Source of the DNA: Erwinia sp. JUb26
GTDB taxonomy: Bacteria > Pseudomonadota > Gammaproteobacteria > Enterobacterales > Enterobacteriaceae
Direction: 5' to 3'
Length of the DNA stretch: 64,000 nt
Assembly (NCBI RefSeq): GCF_003751505.1
Contig: NZ_RJVB01000011.1
Span: forward strand, 62,001-126,000
The notes beneath the pieces are model-generated. The model worked only from the letters and a program-made list of their open reading frames with translations, searched no databases and was not told the DNA's origin. Shown piece after piece: positions 28,035 to 40,050 of this stretch; position 1 is the first letter of the stretch, and each line of letters begins with the position of its first letter. A program made the position numbers and the translations under genes.

Positions 28035-29546
28035 TTAGTTGTCCTGATCTTCCCACGCCTGAGCGCGGGCAACGGCTTTCTTCCAGCCTGCGTACAGCAC
28101 GTTACGCTGGGTGGTTTCGATGCCAGGACGGAATTCACGCTCGATAACCGATTTTGCGCGGACTTCTTCCAGATCTGTCCAGAAGCCGACGGCAAGACCG
28201 GCAAGGTACGCCGCACCCAGCGCGGTCACTTCACGAACTTCCGGGCGCTCGACGCGGGTGCCCAGGATATCCGACTGGAACTGCATCAGGAAGTTGTTGG
28301 CAACGGCACCGCCGTCCACGCGCAGCGACTGCAGGCGGGTATTGGCATCGTTCTGCATCGCTTCCAGCACGTCGCGGGTCTGATAGGCAATCGACTCCAG
28401 CGTGGCGCGGATGATGTGGTTGGCGTTGGCACCACGGGTCAGACCGAAGATCGCGCCTCGCGCATACGGGTCCCAGTAAGGTGCGCCCAGGCCGGTAAAG
28501 GCCGGAACCATATACACGCCGTTGGAGTCTTTCACCTTGGTGGCGAAATACTCGGAATCCGTCGAGTCGCTGATCAGCTTCATCTCGTCACGCAGCCACT
28601 GAATGGATGCGCCACCGATGAATACCGCACCTTCCAGTGCATAGTTCACTTCACCGCGTGGTCCGCAGGCGATGGTGGTCAGCAGGCCGTGAGTCGAAGT
28701 GACCGCTTCTTTACCGGTGTTCATCAGCATAAAGCAGCCGGTACCGTAGGTATTTTTTGCCATACCCGGCTGGACGCACAGCTGACCGTACAGGGCCGCC
28801 TGCTGATCCCCGGCGATACCGGCGATAGGAATACGCGTACCGCCCTTACCACCGATGTTGGTCTGGCCGTAAATCTCGGAAGAGGATTTCACCTCTGGCA
28901 GCATTTCACGTGGGATATCGAGGATTTCCAGCATGCGCTGATCCCATTCCAGCTTGTGAATGTTAAACATCATGGTGCGTGAGGCGTTAGTAAAGTCGGT
29001 GATATGAACCCGCCCCTGCGTCATTTTCCACACCAGCCAGGAATCGACGGTACCGAACAGCAGCTCGCCGCGGCGCGCACGATCACGCGAGCCTTCAACG
29101 TGGTCGAGGATCCACTTCACTTTAGTACCGGAGAAGTACGGGTTAATCACCAGGCCGGTAGTGTGCTGGATGTACTCTTCCAGACCTTCTTTCTTCAGTT
29201 TTGCACAGTAGTCAGCGGTGCGCGGATCCTGCCACACGATCGCGTTGTAAATCGGCTTACCGGTTTCTTTGTCCCAGATGATAGTGGTTTCACGCTGGTT
29301 GGTGATACCAATCGCGGCGATCTCATCAGAGCGAATATCCGCATGTGCCAGAACCTCGACCAGCGTTGAGCTTTGTGACGCCCAGATATCCATTGGATCA
29401 TGCTCAACCCAGCCCGCTTTCGGATAGATTTGCTGGAATTCACGCTGCGATACCGCCACGATATTAGAGTCATGGTCCAGGATTACCGCGCGTGAGCTGG
29501 TGGTTCCCTGGTCGAGTGCGACGATATATTTTTTCTCTACGGTCAT
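28035..29546 (-). CDS. glpK: Glycerol kinase
   Basis: GlpK phosphorylates glycerol to sn-glycerol 3-phosphate, trapping it in the cytosol. The 503 residues (E. coli 502) have the FGGY-family core: [16 protein letters not shown] near the N-terminus, [20 protein letters not shown] and [20 protein letters not shown]. The protein region contacting fructose bisphosphate and IIA-Glc should be preserved given overall identity, but I have not checked each residue. It follows glpF by 54 bases. Confidence 0.98.
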   Translation of the reverse strand: MTVEKKYIVALDQGTTSSRAVILDHDSNIVAVSQREFQQIYPKAGWVEHDPMDIWASQSSTLVEVLAHADIRSDEIAAIGITNQRETTIIWDKETGKPIYNAIVWQDPRTADYCAKLKKEGLEEYIQHTTGLVINPYFSGTKVKWILDHVEGSRDRARRGELLFGTVDSWLVWKMTQGRVHITDFTNASRTMMFNIHKLEWDQRMLEILDIPREMLPEVKSSSEIYGQTNIGGKGGTRIPIAGIAGDQQAALYGQLCVQPGMAKNTYGTGCFMLMNTGKEAVTSTHGLLTTIACGPRGEVNYALEGAVFIGGASIQWLRDEMKLISDSTDSEYFATKVKDSNGVYMVPAFTGLGAPYWDPYARGAIFGLTRGANANHIIRATLESIAYQTRDVLEAMQNDANTRLQSLRVDGGAVANNFLMQFQSDILGTRVERPEVREVTALGAAYLAGLAVGFWTDLEEVRAKSVIEREFRPGIETTQRNVLYAGWKKAVARAQAWEDQDN

Positions 29547-29572
29547 AATTTTTTCCTGATGAGGTCAAGAGT

Positions 29573-29594
29573 TATACCCGCCGAAACGGGTATA
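29573..29594. other. Hairpin between glpF and glpK
   Basis: TATACCCG (29573-29580) pairs with CGGGTATA (29587-29594) around a 6-base loop, in the glpF-glpK gap. No T-run; it may set the ratio of the two products. Confidence 0.5.
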
Positions 29595-29600
29595 GCAGGA

Positions 29601-30443
29601 TTACGCTTTACGCTGTGCAGCGCGCTGCACCACTTCGTCCTGTTTTGCCGCTGCCTGGCCAGGCAGATTGCGGCTAATCAGAGAACGGTAACCAAATGCG
29701 CCAACGATTGCACCGACCATCGGTCCGAAGATGGGTACAAGGAAGTAAGGAATATCACGACCGCCGGTGAAGGCCATGCTGCCCCAGCCAGCCAGTGAAG
29801 CGAACAGCTTAGGACCGAAATCACGCGCCGGGTTCAGAGCAAATCCGGTTAGCGGGCCCATCGCGGCACCAATCACGGCAATCAGCAGACCGATTAACAG
29901 CGGGGCCAGCGGACCGCGCGGCAAACCGTTACCGTCGTCGGTCAGCGCCATAATAAGCGCCATCATCACGGCGGTAATCACGGCTTCAACCAGGAACGCC
30001 TGCCCCACGCTGATATGCGGGTTTGGATAGGTCGAGAACACTCCGGCCACATCCAGGCTTTCTACGCTGCCGCGCACCAGCTGGTGGGTCTGCTCGTAGT
30101 CGAGGAATAAATTGTAATAGAGCCCGTACACCAGTGCAGCCGCGCAGAACGCCCCGGCTATCTGAGCAATGATGTAGGGAACCACCTTGCGCCCTTCAAA
30201 GTTGGCGAATAGCCAGAGGGCAATACTGACAGCAGGATTCAGATGCGCACCGGAGATACCCGCGCTGAGGTAGACCGCCATGGCAACGGCGATGCCCCAA
30301 ACGATGCTGATTTCCCACTGGCCAAAAGCGGCACCCGCGAGCTTTAACGCAGCGACACAGCCTGCACCAAAGAAGAGGATAGTCGCGGTGCCGAGAAACT
30401 CGGCGATGCATTGTCCTTTAAGTGTGCTTGTTGCATGACTCAT
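29601..30443 (-). CDS. glpF: Glycerol uptake facilitator GlpF
   Basis: GlpF is an inner-membrane aquaglyceroporin that lets glycerol diffuse into the cell. The 280 residues (E. coli 281) form six full membrane helices and two half-helices, each capped by an NPA motif: SGAHLNPAVSIALW and GFALNPARDFGPK. It is first in the glpF-glpK-glpX set and has a GlpR-like operator about 90 bases upstream. Confidence 0.98.
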   Translation of the reverse strand: MSHATSTLKGQCIAEFLGTATILFFGAGCVAALKLAGAAFGQWEISIVWGIAVAMAVYLSAGISGAHLNPAVSIALWLFANFEGRKVVPYIIAQIAGAFCAAALVYGLYYNLFLDYEQTHQLVRGSVESLDVAGVFSTYPNPHISVGQAFLVEAVITAVMMALIMALTDDGNGLPRGPLAPLLIGLLIAVIGAAMGPLTGFALNPARDFGPKLFASLAGWGSMAFTGGRDIPYFLVPIFGPMVGAIVGAFGYRSLISRNLPGQAAAKQDEVVQRAAQRKA

Positions 30444-30533
30444 GTTGAAATTCCTGAAGGCGAGTTAAGAGTTTACTTTCATCGTTTTTCTCATTCCCTG
30501 AGCCGCCCAAGTCTGTTGTAGGGCTGATGTAAA

Positions 30534-30551
30534 TTTATCGTTAACGAGCAT
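30534..30551. promoter_or_regulatory. GlpR-like operator upstream of glpFKX
   Basis: TTTATCGTTAACGAGCAT is centred on the perfect 10-bp palindrome TCGTTAACGA (30538-30547) and fits the GlpR consensus pattern of inverted TCG/CGA half-sites around an AT-rich centre. GlpR would repress glpFKX until glycerol 3-phosphate is present. Additional weaker sites nearby (for example AAACGAGAAATAGCG) are possible. Confidence 0.65.
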
Positions 30552-30577
30552 AAACGAGAAATAGCGAAATCAAAAGT

Positions 30578-30593
30578 TGTGTGCTGTGTCATA
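30578..30593. promoter_or_regulatory. Possible CRP site upstream of glpFKX
   Basis: TGTGT-GCTGTG-TCATA resembles the CRP consensus TGTGA-N6-TCACA (8 of 10 positions). Catabolite control of glpFK is known in E. coli. The site is weak and is an inference. Confidence 0.4.
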
Positions 30594-30767
30594 AAAATGA
30601 GCGAATTCGCGTGTTTTTGGCACGTGTTAATCACTATGTTGCGCGTTTAAGCGGTAACGAAATGCGAAACTATTTAACGTCGGGCCAGGCGCATGGCCTG
30701 AATATGTTACGCAAACCAGGTCTACGCTGAAAATTGTTACAGACTGCGCCCCATATGGCTTCGCTGC
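30594..30767. other. Rest of the glpF-zapB intergenic region
   Basis: The gap between divergent glpF and zapB is 445 bases in all. Apart from the GlpR-like and CRP-like sites and the zapB promoter I see no gene and no long hairpin here. Confidence 0.4.
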
Positions 30768-30796
30768 TGGACTTGCCCTGCGCGTCTACTTACAAT
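30768..30796 (+). promoter_or_regulatory. Probable zapB promoter
   Basis: TGGACT (30768-30773) and TACAAT (30791-30796) are spaced by 17 bases, a fair sigma-70 promoter about 93 bases before the zapB ATG. Confidence 0.5.
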
Positions 30797-30888
30797 CGAA
30801 GGATCGTTGTTATCCGCGGAATGTCGGTTCACTCCTTATCCCTGCGGCTAGCATCATCAGCGCCCTGCGATTAGGAGAGGTTATAGAT

Positions 30889-31128
30889 ATGTCATTTGAA
30901 GTGTTCGAGAAACTGGAAGCAAAAGTGCAGCAGGCGATTGATACCATCACGTTGTTGCAGATGGAGATCGAAGAGCTTAAAGAACAGAATGGAAATCTGA
31001 GCCAGCAAGTTCAACATGCTGCTGGTAACAGTGAAGCACTGGTGCGTGAGAACCAGCAGCTAAAGGAAGAGCAGCACGTGTGGCAGGATCGTCTGCGTGC
31101 GTTGCTGGGTAAAATGGAAGAGGTGTAA
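30889..31128 (+). CDS. zapB: Cell-division protein ZapB
   Basis: A 79-residue (E. coli 81) fully coiled-coil protein that bridges FtsZ-bound ZapA and MatP at the division site. The sequence [20 protein letters not shown] and the heptad pattern to the end match. GGAGAGG gives a strong ribosome site before ATG 30889. Confidence 0.96.
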   Translation: MSFEVFEKLEAKVQQAIDTITLLQMEIEELKEQNGNLSQQVQHAAGNSEALVRENQQLKEEQHVWQDRLRALLGKMEEV

Positions 31129-31164
31129 GGCTTCACTTTTTCATTAAAGTGAATCTGCAGAGAG

Positions 31165-31188
31165 CGGGTGCCAGCGGCACCCGTTTTT
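31165..31188 (+). terminator. Rho-independent terminator after zapB
   Basis: CGGGTGCC (31165-31172) pairs with GGCACCCG (31176-31183) around AGC, then five T. Confidence 0.93.
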
Positions 31189-31195
31189 GTATCCG

Positions 31196-31681
31196 TTATT
31201 CGAGATCGAGCGGCTCTTCTGACAGGATTATACCGGTGTTGTCAGCATAAAGATGATCGCCAGAGAAGAAGGTCACGCCACCGAAGTTAACGCGCACATC
31301 GCTTTCGCCGATCCCATCTCCGGCAGCACCGGCTGGGATGGCCGCAATGGCCTGGATACCGATATCCAGCTCTTCCAGATCGTCGACCTGGCGCACCGAG
31401 CCGTAAATCACGATGCCTTCCCACTCATTTTGCACCGCCAGCCTTGCCAGCGCGGCATCAACCAGCGCGCGCCGCACGGAGCCGCCACCGTCGACCAGCA
31501 GGATCCGACCCCGGCCGTTTTCCTCCAGCAAATCATAAAGCAGACCGTTGTCCTCGAAACATTTTACCGTAATGATTTGCCCACCAAACGAGGTGCGGCC
31601 ACCAAAGTTTGAGAAGAGCGGTTCTACGACATTCACGTCTTCGTGATAGATGTCGCACAGTTCTGAGGTATCGTATTTCAT
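31196..31681 (-). CDS. rraA: Regulator of ribonuclease activity A
   Basis: A 161-residue trimer-forming protein (E. coli 161) that binds RNase E and inhibits mRNA decay. It has the RraA/MenG-like fold with conserved [20 protein letters not shown] and [19 protein letters not shown]. It follows menA on the same strand by 105 bases, as in E. coli. Confidence 0.97.
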   Translation of the reverse strand: MKYDTSELCDIYHEDVNVVEPLFSNFGGRTSFGGQIITVKCFEDNGLLYDLLEENGRGRILLVDGGGSVRRALVDAALARLAVQNEWEGIVIYGSVRQVDDLEELDIGIQAIAAIPAGAAGDGIGESDVRVNFGGVTFFSGDHLYADNTGIILSEEPLDLE

Positions 31682-31786
31682 AGGATTTCGTCTGTTTGCT
31701 ACAGGGAGCTTAAGTATATCGCTTAATCGCCACTGTTGGCAAAATCATCAATTGTTAAAAGTTGCGATGACTCAAGCACATCGCGT

Positions 31787-32716
31787 TTAGCTGAGCAGCA
31801 GCCCAACGGCAAATAGCACGTTGATCAGCAGCGCCGTTTTGACCGTTCTCACCAGCAGCGGGCGCATTGCCATCGCGCTGAATTCTTGCAGCACATAGCG
31901 CGCCTGCCGCCACAGCAGCGGCACCGCCAGCAGGAACAGCCACCCAAAAGGATGCGGATTATTCAGCAGGGTAAACAGCGCGAAGCAGACTATCGCGCCC
32001 GTCAGCAGCAGCACGTGATAATGGCGTGCACGCCGTGGCCCAAGGCGAACTGCCAGGGTGTACTTACCGTTCTGGCGATCGTTTTCGATATCGCGCATGT
32101 TGTTGGCGTTAAGCACCGCGGTCGCCATCAGGCCGCAGCCGGTGGCCGGCAGCAGCGGTAGCAGGTTCAGCTGGTGAGTTTGCAAATACCAGCTGCCGAT
32201 GACGCCGAGCCAGCCGAAGAAGATCATCACTGAAACGTCGCCCAGGCCAAGATAGCCGTAGGGCTTGCGCCCCACCGTGTAGGCGATGGCGGCAACGATG
32301 GCCAGTGCGCCAAGCAGCAGAAAGCCCAGCATATCGCTCAGCGTTTTGCAGGATCTGATCAGCAGCATAATGCCGCTCAGCATGGATAACGCTACGGCCA
32401 GGGCCATCGCCATACGCATCTGCTGCTGGGTGATGGCGCCCTTCTGCATGCCGCGCAGCGGGCCAATGCGCGCGGGCGTATCGCTGCCTTTCACCGCATC
32501 GCCATAGTCGTTAGCCAGATTTGAGAGGATTTGCAGCAGCACGGTGGTCAGCAGCGCCAGCAGTGCCGTGGTGAGATTGAACGAACCCTGCCACCATGCC
32601 AGCGCGCTGCCGGTAATAATCGATGCACAGGCCAGCGGCAGCGTGCGCGGGCGCAGGCTCTCAATCCATGCCTGCGAGTGACTGATAGGAGTAGCCAGCT
32701 GGCTGTTGTCGGTCAT
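31787..32716 (-). CDS. menA: 1,4-dihydroxy-2-naphthoate octaprenyltransferase
   Basis: MenA joins an octaprenyl chain to dihydroxynaphthoate to give demethylmenaquinone in the inner membrane. The 309 residues (E. coli 308) include about nine membrane segments and the two Asp-rich prenyl-binding motifs NDYGDAVKGSD and NMRDIENDRQNGKYT. Its place between hslU and rraA is the E. coli order. Confidence 0.97.
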   Translation of the reverse strand: MTDNSQLATPISHSQAWIESLRPRTLPLACASIITGSALAWWQGSFNLTTALLALLTTVLLQILSNLANDYGDAVKGSDTPARIGPLRGMQKGAITQQQMRMAMALAVALSMLSGIMLLIRSCKTLSDMLGFLLLGALAIVAAIAYTVGRKPYGYLGLGDVSVMIFFGWLGVIGSWYLQTHQLNLLPLLPATGCGLMATAVLNANNMRDIENDRQNGKYTLAVRLGPRRARHYHVLLLTGAIVCFALFTLLNNPHPFGWLFLLAVPLLWRQARYVLQEFSAMAMRPLLVRTVKTALLINVLFAVGLLLS

Positions 32717-32835
32717 AGGCAGGCCTCTGCTCTGATTGGCGGGTCCGGGAAAGCCGGATCAACGTTTAAGGAGCAGTGTAAGGTGCTTAAGGCCGGGCGA
32801 AATTAACCCTGGTCAAGTTGGCTGAGAATTTAGCC

Positions 32836-32868
32836 AAAAAAAACGGGGGCCATATGAATGGCCCCCGT
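32836..32868 (-). terminator. Rho-independent terminator after hslU
   Basis: On the minus strand ACGGGGGCCAT pairs with ATGGCCCCCGT (32843-32868 overall), followed by a run of T read from bases 32842-32836. Confidence 0.93.
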
Positions 32869-32888
32869 AATGCGACAGCTTACCGTCG

Positions 32889-34220
32889 TTACAGAATGAA
32901 GCGGCTGAGATCTTCGTCGGCAACCAGCTCATCCAGATGCTTGCTGACGTACTCGGCATCAATGGTGAAGGACTGACCGTTCAGATCGCTGGCGTCATAG
33001 GAGATTTCTTCCATCAGACGTTCCAGCACGGTGTGCAGACGACGCGCACCAATATTTTCAGCGGTTTCGTTAACCTGCCAGGCGGCAGCGGCGATTTTGC
33101 TGATACCGTCTTCGGTGAAGTTGATATCCACGCCTTCCGTACCCATCAGCGCTTTGTACTGCACGGTGATCGACGCGCTTGGCTCGGTCAGGATCCGCTC
33201 GAAGTCGTGCGTGGTTAACGCCTGCAGCTCAACGCGGATCGGCAGACGTCCCTGCAGTTCCGGGATCAGGTCTGACGGGCTGGCGACCTGGAAAGCACCC
33301 GACGCGATAAACAGAATGTGATCGGTTTTCACCATGCCGTGCTTGGTCGAAACGGTACAACCTTCCACCAGCGGCAGCAAATCGCGCTGAACGCCTTCAC
33401 GAGAAACATCCGGGCCGGACGATTCGCCGCGCTTACAGACTTTATCGATCTCGTCGATAAACACGATACCGTGCTGCTCTACGGCTTCAATGGCATCCTG
33501 CTTCAGCTCTTCCGGGTTAACCAGCTTGGCGGCTTCTTCTTCCACCAGCAGCTTCATCGCTTCTTTGATTTTCAGCTTACGCGGCTTCTGCTTCTGGCCA
33601 CCGATATTCTGGAACATCGACTGCAGCTGGCTGGTCATCTCTTCCATGCCCGGAGGGGCCATGATTTCAACACCGGCAGAAACGGCAGCGAGATCGATTT
33701 CGATTTCTTTATCGTCAAGCTGACCTTCACGCAGCTTTTTGCGGAACGACTGACGCGCGGCCGACGGTTCGGCAGGCGCTTCCGACTGACCCCAGTTGTT
33801 TTTAGCCGGTGGGATCAGCACGTCAAGAATGCGGTCTTCCGCCATTTCTTCAGCGCGGTAACGGTTCTTTTCAATCGCCTGAGAGCGAACCATTTTAATC
33901 GCCGAGTCGGTCAGATCGCGGATAATCGAATCCACTTCTTTACCTACGTAGCCCACTTCGGTGAACTTCGTCGCTTCCACTTTGATGAACGGCGCATTCG
34001 CCAGTTTTGCCAGGCGACGGGCAATTTCGGTTTTACCGACGCCGGTTGGGCCAATCATCAGAATATTTTTTGGGGTAACTTCATGGCGCAGCTCTTCGTC
34101 CAGCTGCATGCGACGCCAGCGGTTACGCAGGGCAATCGCCACGGCACGCTTGGCGCCGTCCTGGCCGATGATGAATCTGTTCAGTTCGCTGACGATTTCG
34201 CGCGGGGTCATTTCGGACAT
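32889..34220 (-). CDS. hslU: HslU ATPase subunit of the HslUV protease
   Basis: HslU is the AAA+ unfoldase hexamer that feeds substrates (for example SulA, sigma-32) to HslV. The 443 residues equal E. coli HslU: Walker [10 protein letters not shown] near residue 57, Walker B VFIDEIDK, the GYVG pore loop, and the C-terminal [10 protein letters not shown] tail that docks into HslV. It is 12 bases after hslV in one operon. Confidence 0.99.
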   Translation of the reverse strand: MSEMTPREIVSELNRFIIGQDGAKRAVAIALRNRWRRMQLDEELRHEVTPKNILMIGPTGVGKTEIARRLAKLANAPFIKVEATKFTEVGYVGKEVDSIIRDLTDSAIKMVRSQAIEKNRYRAEEMAEDRILDVLIPPAKNNWGQSEAPAEPSAARQSFRKKLREGQLDDKEIEIDLAAVSAGVEIMAPPGMEEMTSQLQSMFQNIGGQKQKPRKLKIKEAMKLLVEEEAAKLVNPEELKQDAIEAVEQHGIVFIDEIDKVCKRGESSGPDVSREGVQRDLLPLVEGCTVSTKHGMVKTDHILFIASGAFQVASPSDLIPELQGRLPIRVELQALTTHDFERILTEPSASITVQYKALMGTEGVDINFTEDGISKIAAAAWQVNETAENIGARRLHTVLERLMEEISYDASDLNGQSFTIDAEYVSKHLDELVADEDLSRFIL

Positions 34221-34232
34221 AAATTGGGATCC

Positions 34233-34763
34233 TTACGCTTTAGACGCTAATTCTTCGATGGTGAGGTTGTGGTTGGTATAGATGCAGATATCACCTGCAA
34301 TACCCAGCGCTTTTTCCACAATATCGCGCGCGCCAATGTCAGTGTTTTCCAGTAATGCACGGGCGGCTGCCTGTGCGTAAGGTCCACCTGAACCGATGGC
34401 AATCAAATCGTTTTCTGGCTGGATCACGTCACCGTTGCCGGTAATGATCAGCGAGGCATTCTCATCGGCTACGGCCAACAAGGCTTCCAGCTTGCGCAGC
34501 ATACGGTCCGTGCGCCAGTCTTTGGCCAGCTCAACGGCGGCTTTGACCAGGTGACCCTGATGCATTTCCAGCTTGCGCTCAAACAGTTCGAAAAGGGTGA
34601 AAGCATCTGCGGTACCGCCAGCAAAACCGGCAATGACTTTGTCATTGTAGAGACGACGCACTTTTTTAACGTTGCCTTTCATAACGGTATTACCGAGGGT
34701 AGCCTGGCCATCGCCGCCAATTACTACCTGGCCGTTGCGTCGTACACTTACTATTGTTGTCAC
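34233..34763 (-). CDS. hslV: HslV peptidase subunit of the HslUV protease
   Basis: A 176-residue proteasome-like threonine peptidase (E. coli 176). The start is a GTG at 34763: this makes Thr2 of [11 protein letters not shown] the N-terminal nucleophile after methionine removal, whereas longer upstream extensions would bury it. AGGGG lies before the [34 protein letters not shown] and [14 protein letters not shown] are conserved. A sigma-32 promoter lies just upstream. Confidence 0.98.
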   Translation of the reverse strand: MTTIVSVRRNGQVVIGGDGQATLGNTVMKGNVKKVRRLYNDKVIAGFAGGTADAFTLFELFERKLEMHQGHLVKAAVELAKDWRTDRMLRKLEALLAVADENASLIITGNGDVIQPENDLIAIGSGGPYAQAAARALLENTDIGARDIVEKALGIAGDICIYTNHNLTIEELASKA

Positions 34764-34830
34764 GGGCGGACCCCTTGTTGCAGTTGGTGAGGTCCCCGCA
34801 CTTTTTGTACGGGGGCACTGATGCAATCTG

Positions 34831-34858
34831 ATATGGGGCGGCTTTTAGGGGTTTCAAC
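34831..34858 (-). promoter_or_regulatory. Sigma-32 heat-shock promoter for hslVU
   Basis: On the minus strand GTTGAAA (34858-34852) and CCCCATAT (34838-34831) are 13 bases apart, an excellent match to the sigma-32 consensus CTTGAAA-N13-CCCCATNT. The -35 element overlaps the ftsN stop codon. It places hslVU under heat-shock control as in E. coli. Confidence 0.88.
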
Positions 34859-35861
34859 CCCCAACGGCGAGAGGAATGCAATTTGAGTGGCCGGAACCAC
34901 GCAGATTTTTCAGCGCGCTGTCGGCGCCTGCCCGGTTGCTGTATGGGCCAATAACGACGCGATTCCAGCCGCCGCCGGTCGTAATGCGGCTTTCGAAACC
35001 TTCAAATGCCAGCGCTGCGCGAACGGACTCCGCCTGGTCAGTGCCTTTGAAGGAGCCACACTGAACCATCCAGCGCTGCTGCTTCTCTTTTTCGGCTTCT
35101 TTCGGCTTCGTTTCCGCTTTCGGCTGTGCCGCCACTTCCTGCTGCCGCGTGGGTTCGCGAGTGACAGGCGTGACCGGTGCTGGCCGCTGCTGAGTCTGGG
35201 TTTGCTGCTGCGCTGCCCGCTCGGCCTGCTGCGTCTGCTGTTGCGTTCTGACCTGCTGCTGGTTCTGCTGTACCGGCTGAGTCTGCTGCGTTCTTGGCGG
35301 CTGCTGGTACGGTTGCACCGGCTGGGCCTGTTGCGTTCTTACCGGCTGCTGCTGGACCTGCTGCGGCATGCGTGACTGCTGCTGAAGCTGGTTCTGGCGC
35401 TGAATAGTCTGCTGACGCTGAGCGGGCGTTTGCTCATTCCACGGCACTTCATTCAGCTGGGTTGGCTGCTGGCGCATATCGGCCTGCATCTGCTCCAGCA
35501 ACTGCCGCTGTTCATTCGTCAGCTGCGTCTGTGCGTGGGTTTCTCCACCCGAGGACGGCTCAGTAGGTGTTGGCACGCCAATCTGACGATTTTCTAACTC
35601 TTTGATGTAGCGCCAGCGTTCTTCAGGCTTAGGCGGCAGGCCGTTGCCGGGAGCCTTGTGGTCGGTGATGACCGGCGTGTCTTCTTTTTTATGATGCGCA
35701 ATAAACCACAGACCACCGACAAAGGTGACGAGGACAGCAACGGCCAGCACGGTCATGAACTTTGATACGCCTGAACCACCGCTGCGTTTTTTACTGCGAC
35801 TGTTGGTCTTGCGACGCGTCCCTGTCGAACGCCCGCGGCCTACATAATCTTTTTGTGCCAC
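34854..35861 (-). CDS. ftsN: Cell-division protein FtsN
   Basis: FtsN is a bitopic divisome protein whose periplasmic part triggers septal peptidoglycan synthesis. The 335 residues (E. coli 319) have a basic cytoplasmic N-terminus, TM about 35-55, the essential juxtamembrane region, a long Gln/Pro/Thr-rich linker (about 150-250, richer in Q than E. coli) and a C-terminal SPOR domain (about 262-335, RWMVQCGSFKG) that binds denuded glycan. I chose the GTG at 35861, which gives MAQKDYV as in E. coli (MAQRDYV) and has CGGAA upstream; an in-frame TTG lies at 35882. Confidence 0.95.
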   Translation of the reverse strand: MAQKDYVGRGRSTGTRRKTNSRSKKRSGGSGVSKFMTVLAVAVLVTFVGGLWFIAHHKKEDTPVITDHKAPGNGLPPKPEERWRYIKELENRQIGVPTPTEPSSGGETHAQTQLTNEQRQLLEQMQADMRQQPTQLNEVPWNEQTPAQRQQTIQRQNQLQQQSRMPQQVQQQPVRTQQAQPVQPYQQPPRTQQTQPVQQNQQQVRTQQQTQQAERAAQQQTQTQQRPAPVTPVTREPTRQQEVAAQPKAETKPKEAEKEKQQRWMVQCGSFKGTDQAESVRAALAFEGFESRITTGGGWNRVVIGPYSNRAGADSALKNLRGSGHSNCIPLAVGG

Positions 35862-36032
35862 TATCGTTCCGTTAATAATCAATGAAAGAAGACCGGGAAA
35901 ATCGCGATGGGTACCCGGCTACAGCCCGTCATGTTACTTAAGGGTCGGAAGTTTGACCAGCGGCGATCTTACTAAGAATCCGCTGATTTTGCGCCAGGTC
36001 GCAGTTAGCGAAAATGACCGTTACACAATACG

Positions 36033-37070
36033 TTAATCTTCGTCGTGCAGTGAGGGTGCCGTGCTGCCGCGGATCTTTAACTCAAAATCCAGTAGACGAG
36101 AGCCAACATTTACCATCCTCCCCTGAAGCTGCTCCAGCAAGAGTAGCATCGCTTCGCGCCCAATGTTAAAACGCGGTTGAGCAACGGTGGTCAGCTGCGG
36201 ATCGCTGTAGCGAGATAACTCGATGTCATCGAAGCCGATAATGGACAGGTCCTTCGGGATTTTCAGGCCCATATTTTTCGCCTGCGACATGGCACCCAGC
36301 GCCATAATGTCGCTGTGGCAGAACAGGGCATCGGGTGGCCTTGGCAACGACATCAGTTTCTTCATCGCCTGCGTACCGGCGTCAAAGGTAAAATCACCGC
36401 GTACGATATACTGAGGATCGACGCTGATACCGCTGCGACGCAGTGCCTGAATATAGCCCTGCAGGCGATACTGGCACAGGGGCATATCTTCCGGCCCGGC
36501 AATACAGGCGATGCGGCGGTGCCCCAGCTTTTGCAGATGGTTGACGGCTTCGAACGCGGCGGTCAGATTGTCGATATGCACCGTCGGCAGTTCCAGCTCC
36601 GGGGCAAATTCGTTGGCCATCACCATCGGGGGCAGGTTGCGCTGTTCTTCCAGCCCGGCCTCGAAAGGCAGCTGCGATCCCAGCAGCACCATGCCGTCGA
36701 TTTGACGCGTCAGCATCAAATTCAGGAACGATTTTTCCTGCTGATTCTGATGGGCGCAGTCGCCAATCAGCACCAGGTAACCCTGATCTGCGGCAACGAC
36801 CTCGATCCCACGAATCATTTCGCTAAAGAACGGGTCACAGATATCCGGCACGATAACCAGAATAGTCCGTGATTCGCTGCGCCGGGCGCTTCGCGTCATT
36901 GAATGCGGGGAATAACCGACGGCAATGACAGCCTGTTCTACTTTACTGCGTGTCGCGGCGGAGACCTTTTCCGGGTTCATCAGGGCGCGGGAGACCGTTG
37001 CCGTTGATACGCCTGCTTTTTCAGCTACGTCCTTCATGGTCGCTGCTGTCGTCTCTTGATTGTGCTCCAA
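36033..37070 (-). CDS. cytR: LacI-family repressor CytR
   Basis: CytR represses nucleoside uptake and catabolism genes together with CRP and is induced by cytidine. The LacI-type HTH (TMKDVAEKAGVSTATVSRALMNP) is at about residues 11-33, followed by an effector domain with long near-identity to E. coli CytR (TILVIVPDICDPFFSE, LIGDCAHQNQQEKSF, NLPPMVMANEFAPELELPTVHIDNLTAAF). The start is a TTG at 37070 with AGGAG seven bases before it, giving 345 residues (E. coli 341); GTG 37085 is an alternative. Confidence 0.93.
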   Translation of the reverse strand: MEHNQETTAATMKDVAEKAGVSTATVSRALMNPEKVSAATRSKVEQAVIAVGYSPHSMTRSARRSESRTILVIVPDICDPFFSEMIRGIEVVAADQGYLVLIGDCAHQNQQEKSFLNLMLTRQIDGMVLLGSQLPFEAGLEEQRNLPPMVMANEFAPELELPTVHIDNLTAAFEAVNHLQKLGHRRIACIAGPEDMPLCQYRLQGYIQALRRSGISVDPQYIVRGDFTFDAGTQAMKKLMSLPRPPDALFCHSDIMALGAMSQAKNMGLKIPKDLSIIGFDDIELSRYSDPQLTTVAQPRFNIGREAMLLLLEQLQGRMVNVGSRLLDFELKIRGSTAPSLHDED

Positions 37071-37318
37071 CGCTTTTCTCCTCACGCCAGCCGAAGCTGA
37101 CCTGACCAACGGGTGATAATGTTCTTTTCAGTGGCGGGCCGCGTGTCCCTTTGCTGACCCTTGTGCATTTTTACAGATGCAGCGAACGGCTGTTACTTAA
37201 TTTGCATAAAAAATGTGACTTGTGCGACTTTTTTCGATCTGCACCGCAACTTTGCCATGCAAACGTTTACGTCTTCCACTTTCGCCTGGACCGGCGTCCA
37301 GCGACCCGTGGCGGTGAA

Positions 37319-39759
<2,441 letters not shown>

Positions 39760-39972
39760 ATGAAAAAAGGTATTCACCCAAATTACGTTGAAATTACTGC
39801 TAAATGTTCTTGCGGTAACGAAATCAAAACTCGTTCTACTACGGGTCGCGATCTGAACCTGGACGTTTGTGGCGAATGTCACCCGTTCTACACTGGCAAG
39901 CAGCGTGATGTTGCTACCGGTGGACGTGTAGACCGCTTCAACAAGCGTTTCAGCATCCCTGGCAGCAAATAA
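39760..39972 (+). CDS. rpmE: 50S ribosomal protein L31 (zinc-containing form)
   Basis: A 70-residue protein, the E. coli length. It carries the zinc cysteines of the C+ form (CSCG at about 16-19 and [12 protein letters not shown] at about 37-48), so it is RpmE rather than the zinc-free RpmE2. It links the subunits in bridge B1b. A terminator follows. Confidence 0.99.
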   Translation: MKKGIHPNYVEITAKCSCGNEIKTRSTTGRDLNLDVCGECHPFYTGKQRDVATGGRVDRFNKRFSIPGSK

Positions 39973-40012
39973 GCAGCCGGTCAGAAACGGTCAACGTTTC
40001 GGATGCACGAAC

Positions 40013-40040
40013 AAAAAAACCAGCCTCGGCTGGTTTTTTT
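40013..40040. terminator. Bidirectional terminator after rpmE
   Basis: AACCAGCC (40018-40025) pairs with GGCTGGTT (40028-40035), flanked by seven A on the left and seven T on the right, so it serves rpmE and the convergent amidase gene. Confidence 0.93.
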
Positions 40041-40050
40041 GTCTCTGAAA

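Noticed and set aside
34887-35375. Leu/Arg-rich plus-strand frame opposite ftsN
   Set aside because: It is the complement of the Gln-rich FtsN linker; CAG repeats read as Leu on the other strand.
34854-35882. CRISPR or tandem repeat in the Q-rich part of ftsN
   Set aside because: The repeated CTGCTG words are irregular codon-level repeats within an open reading frame, with no spacers.
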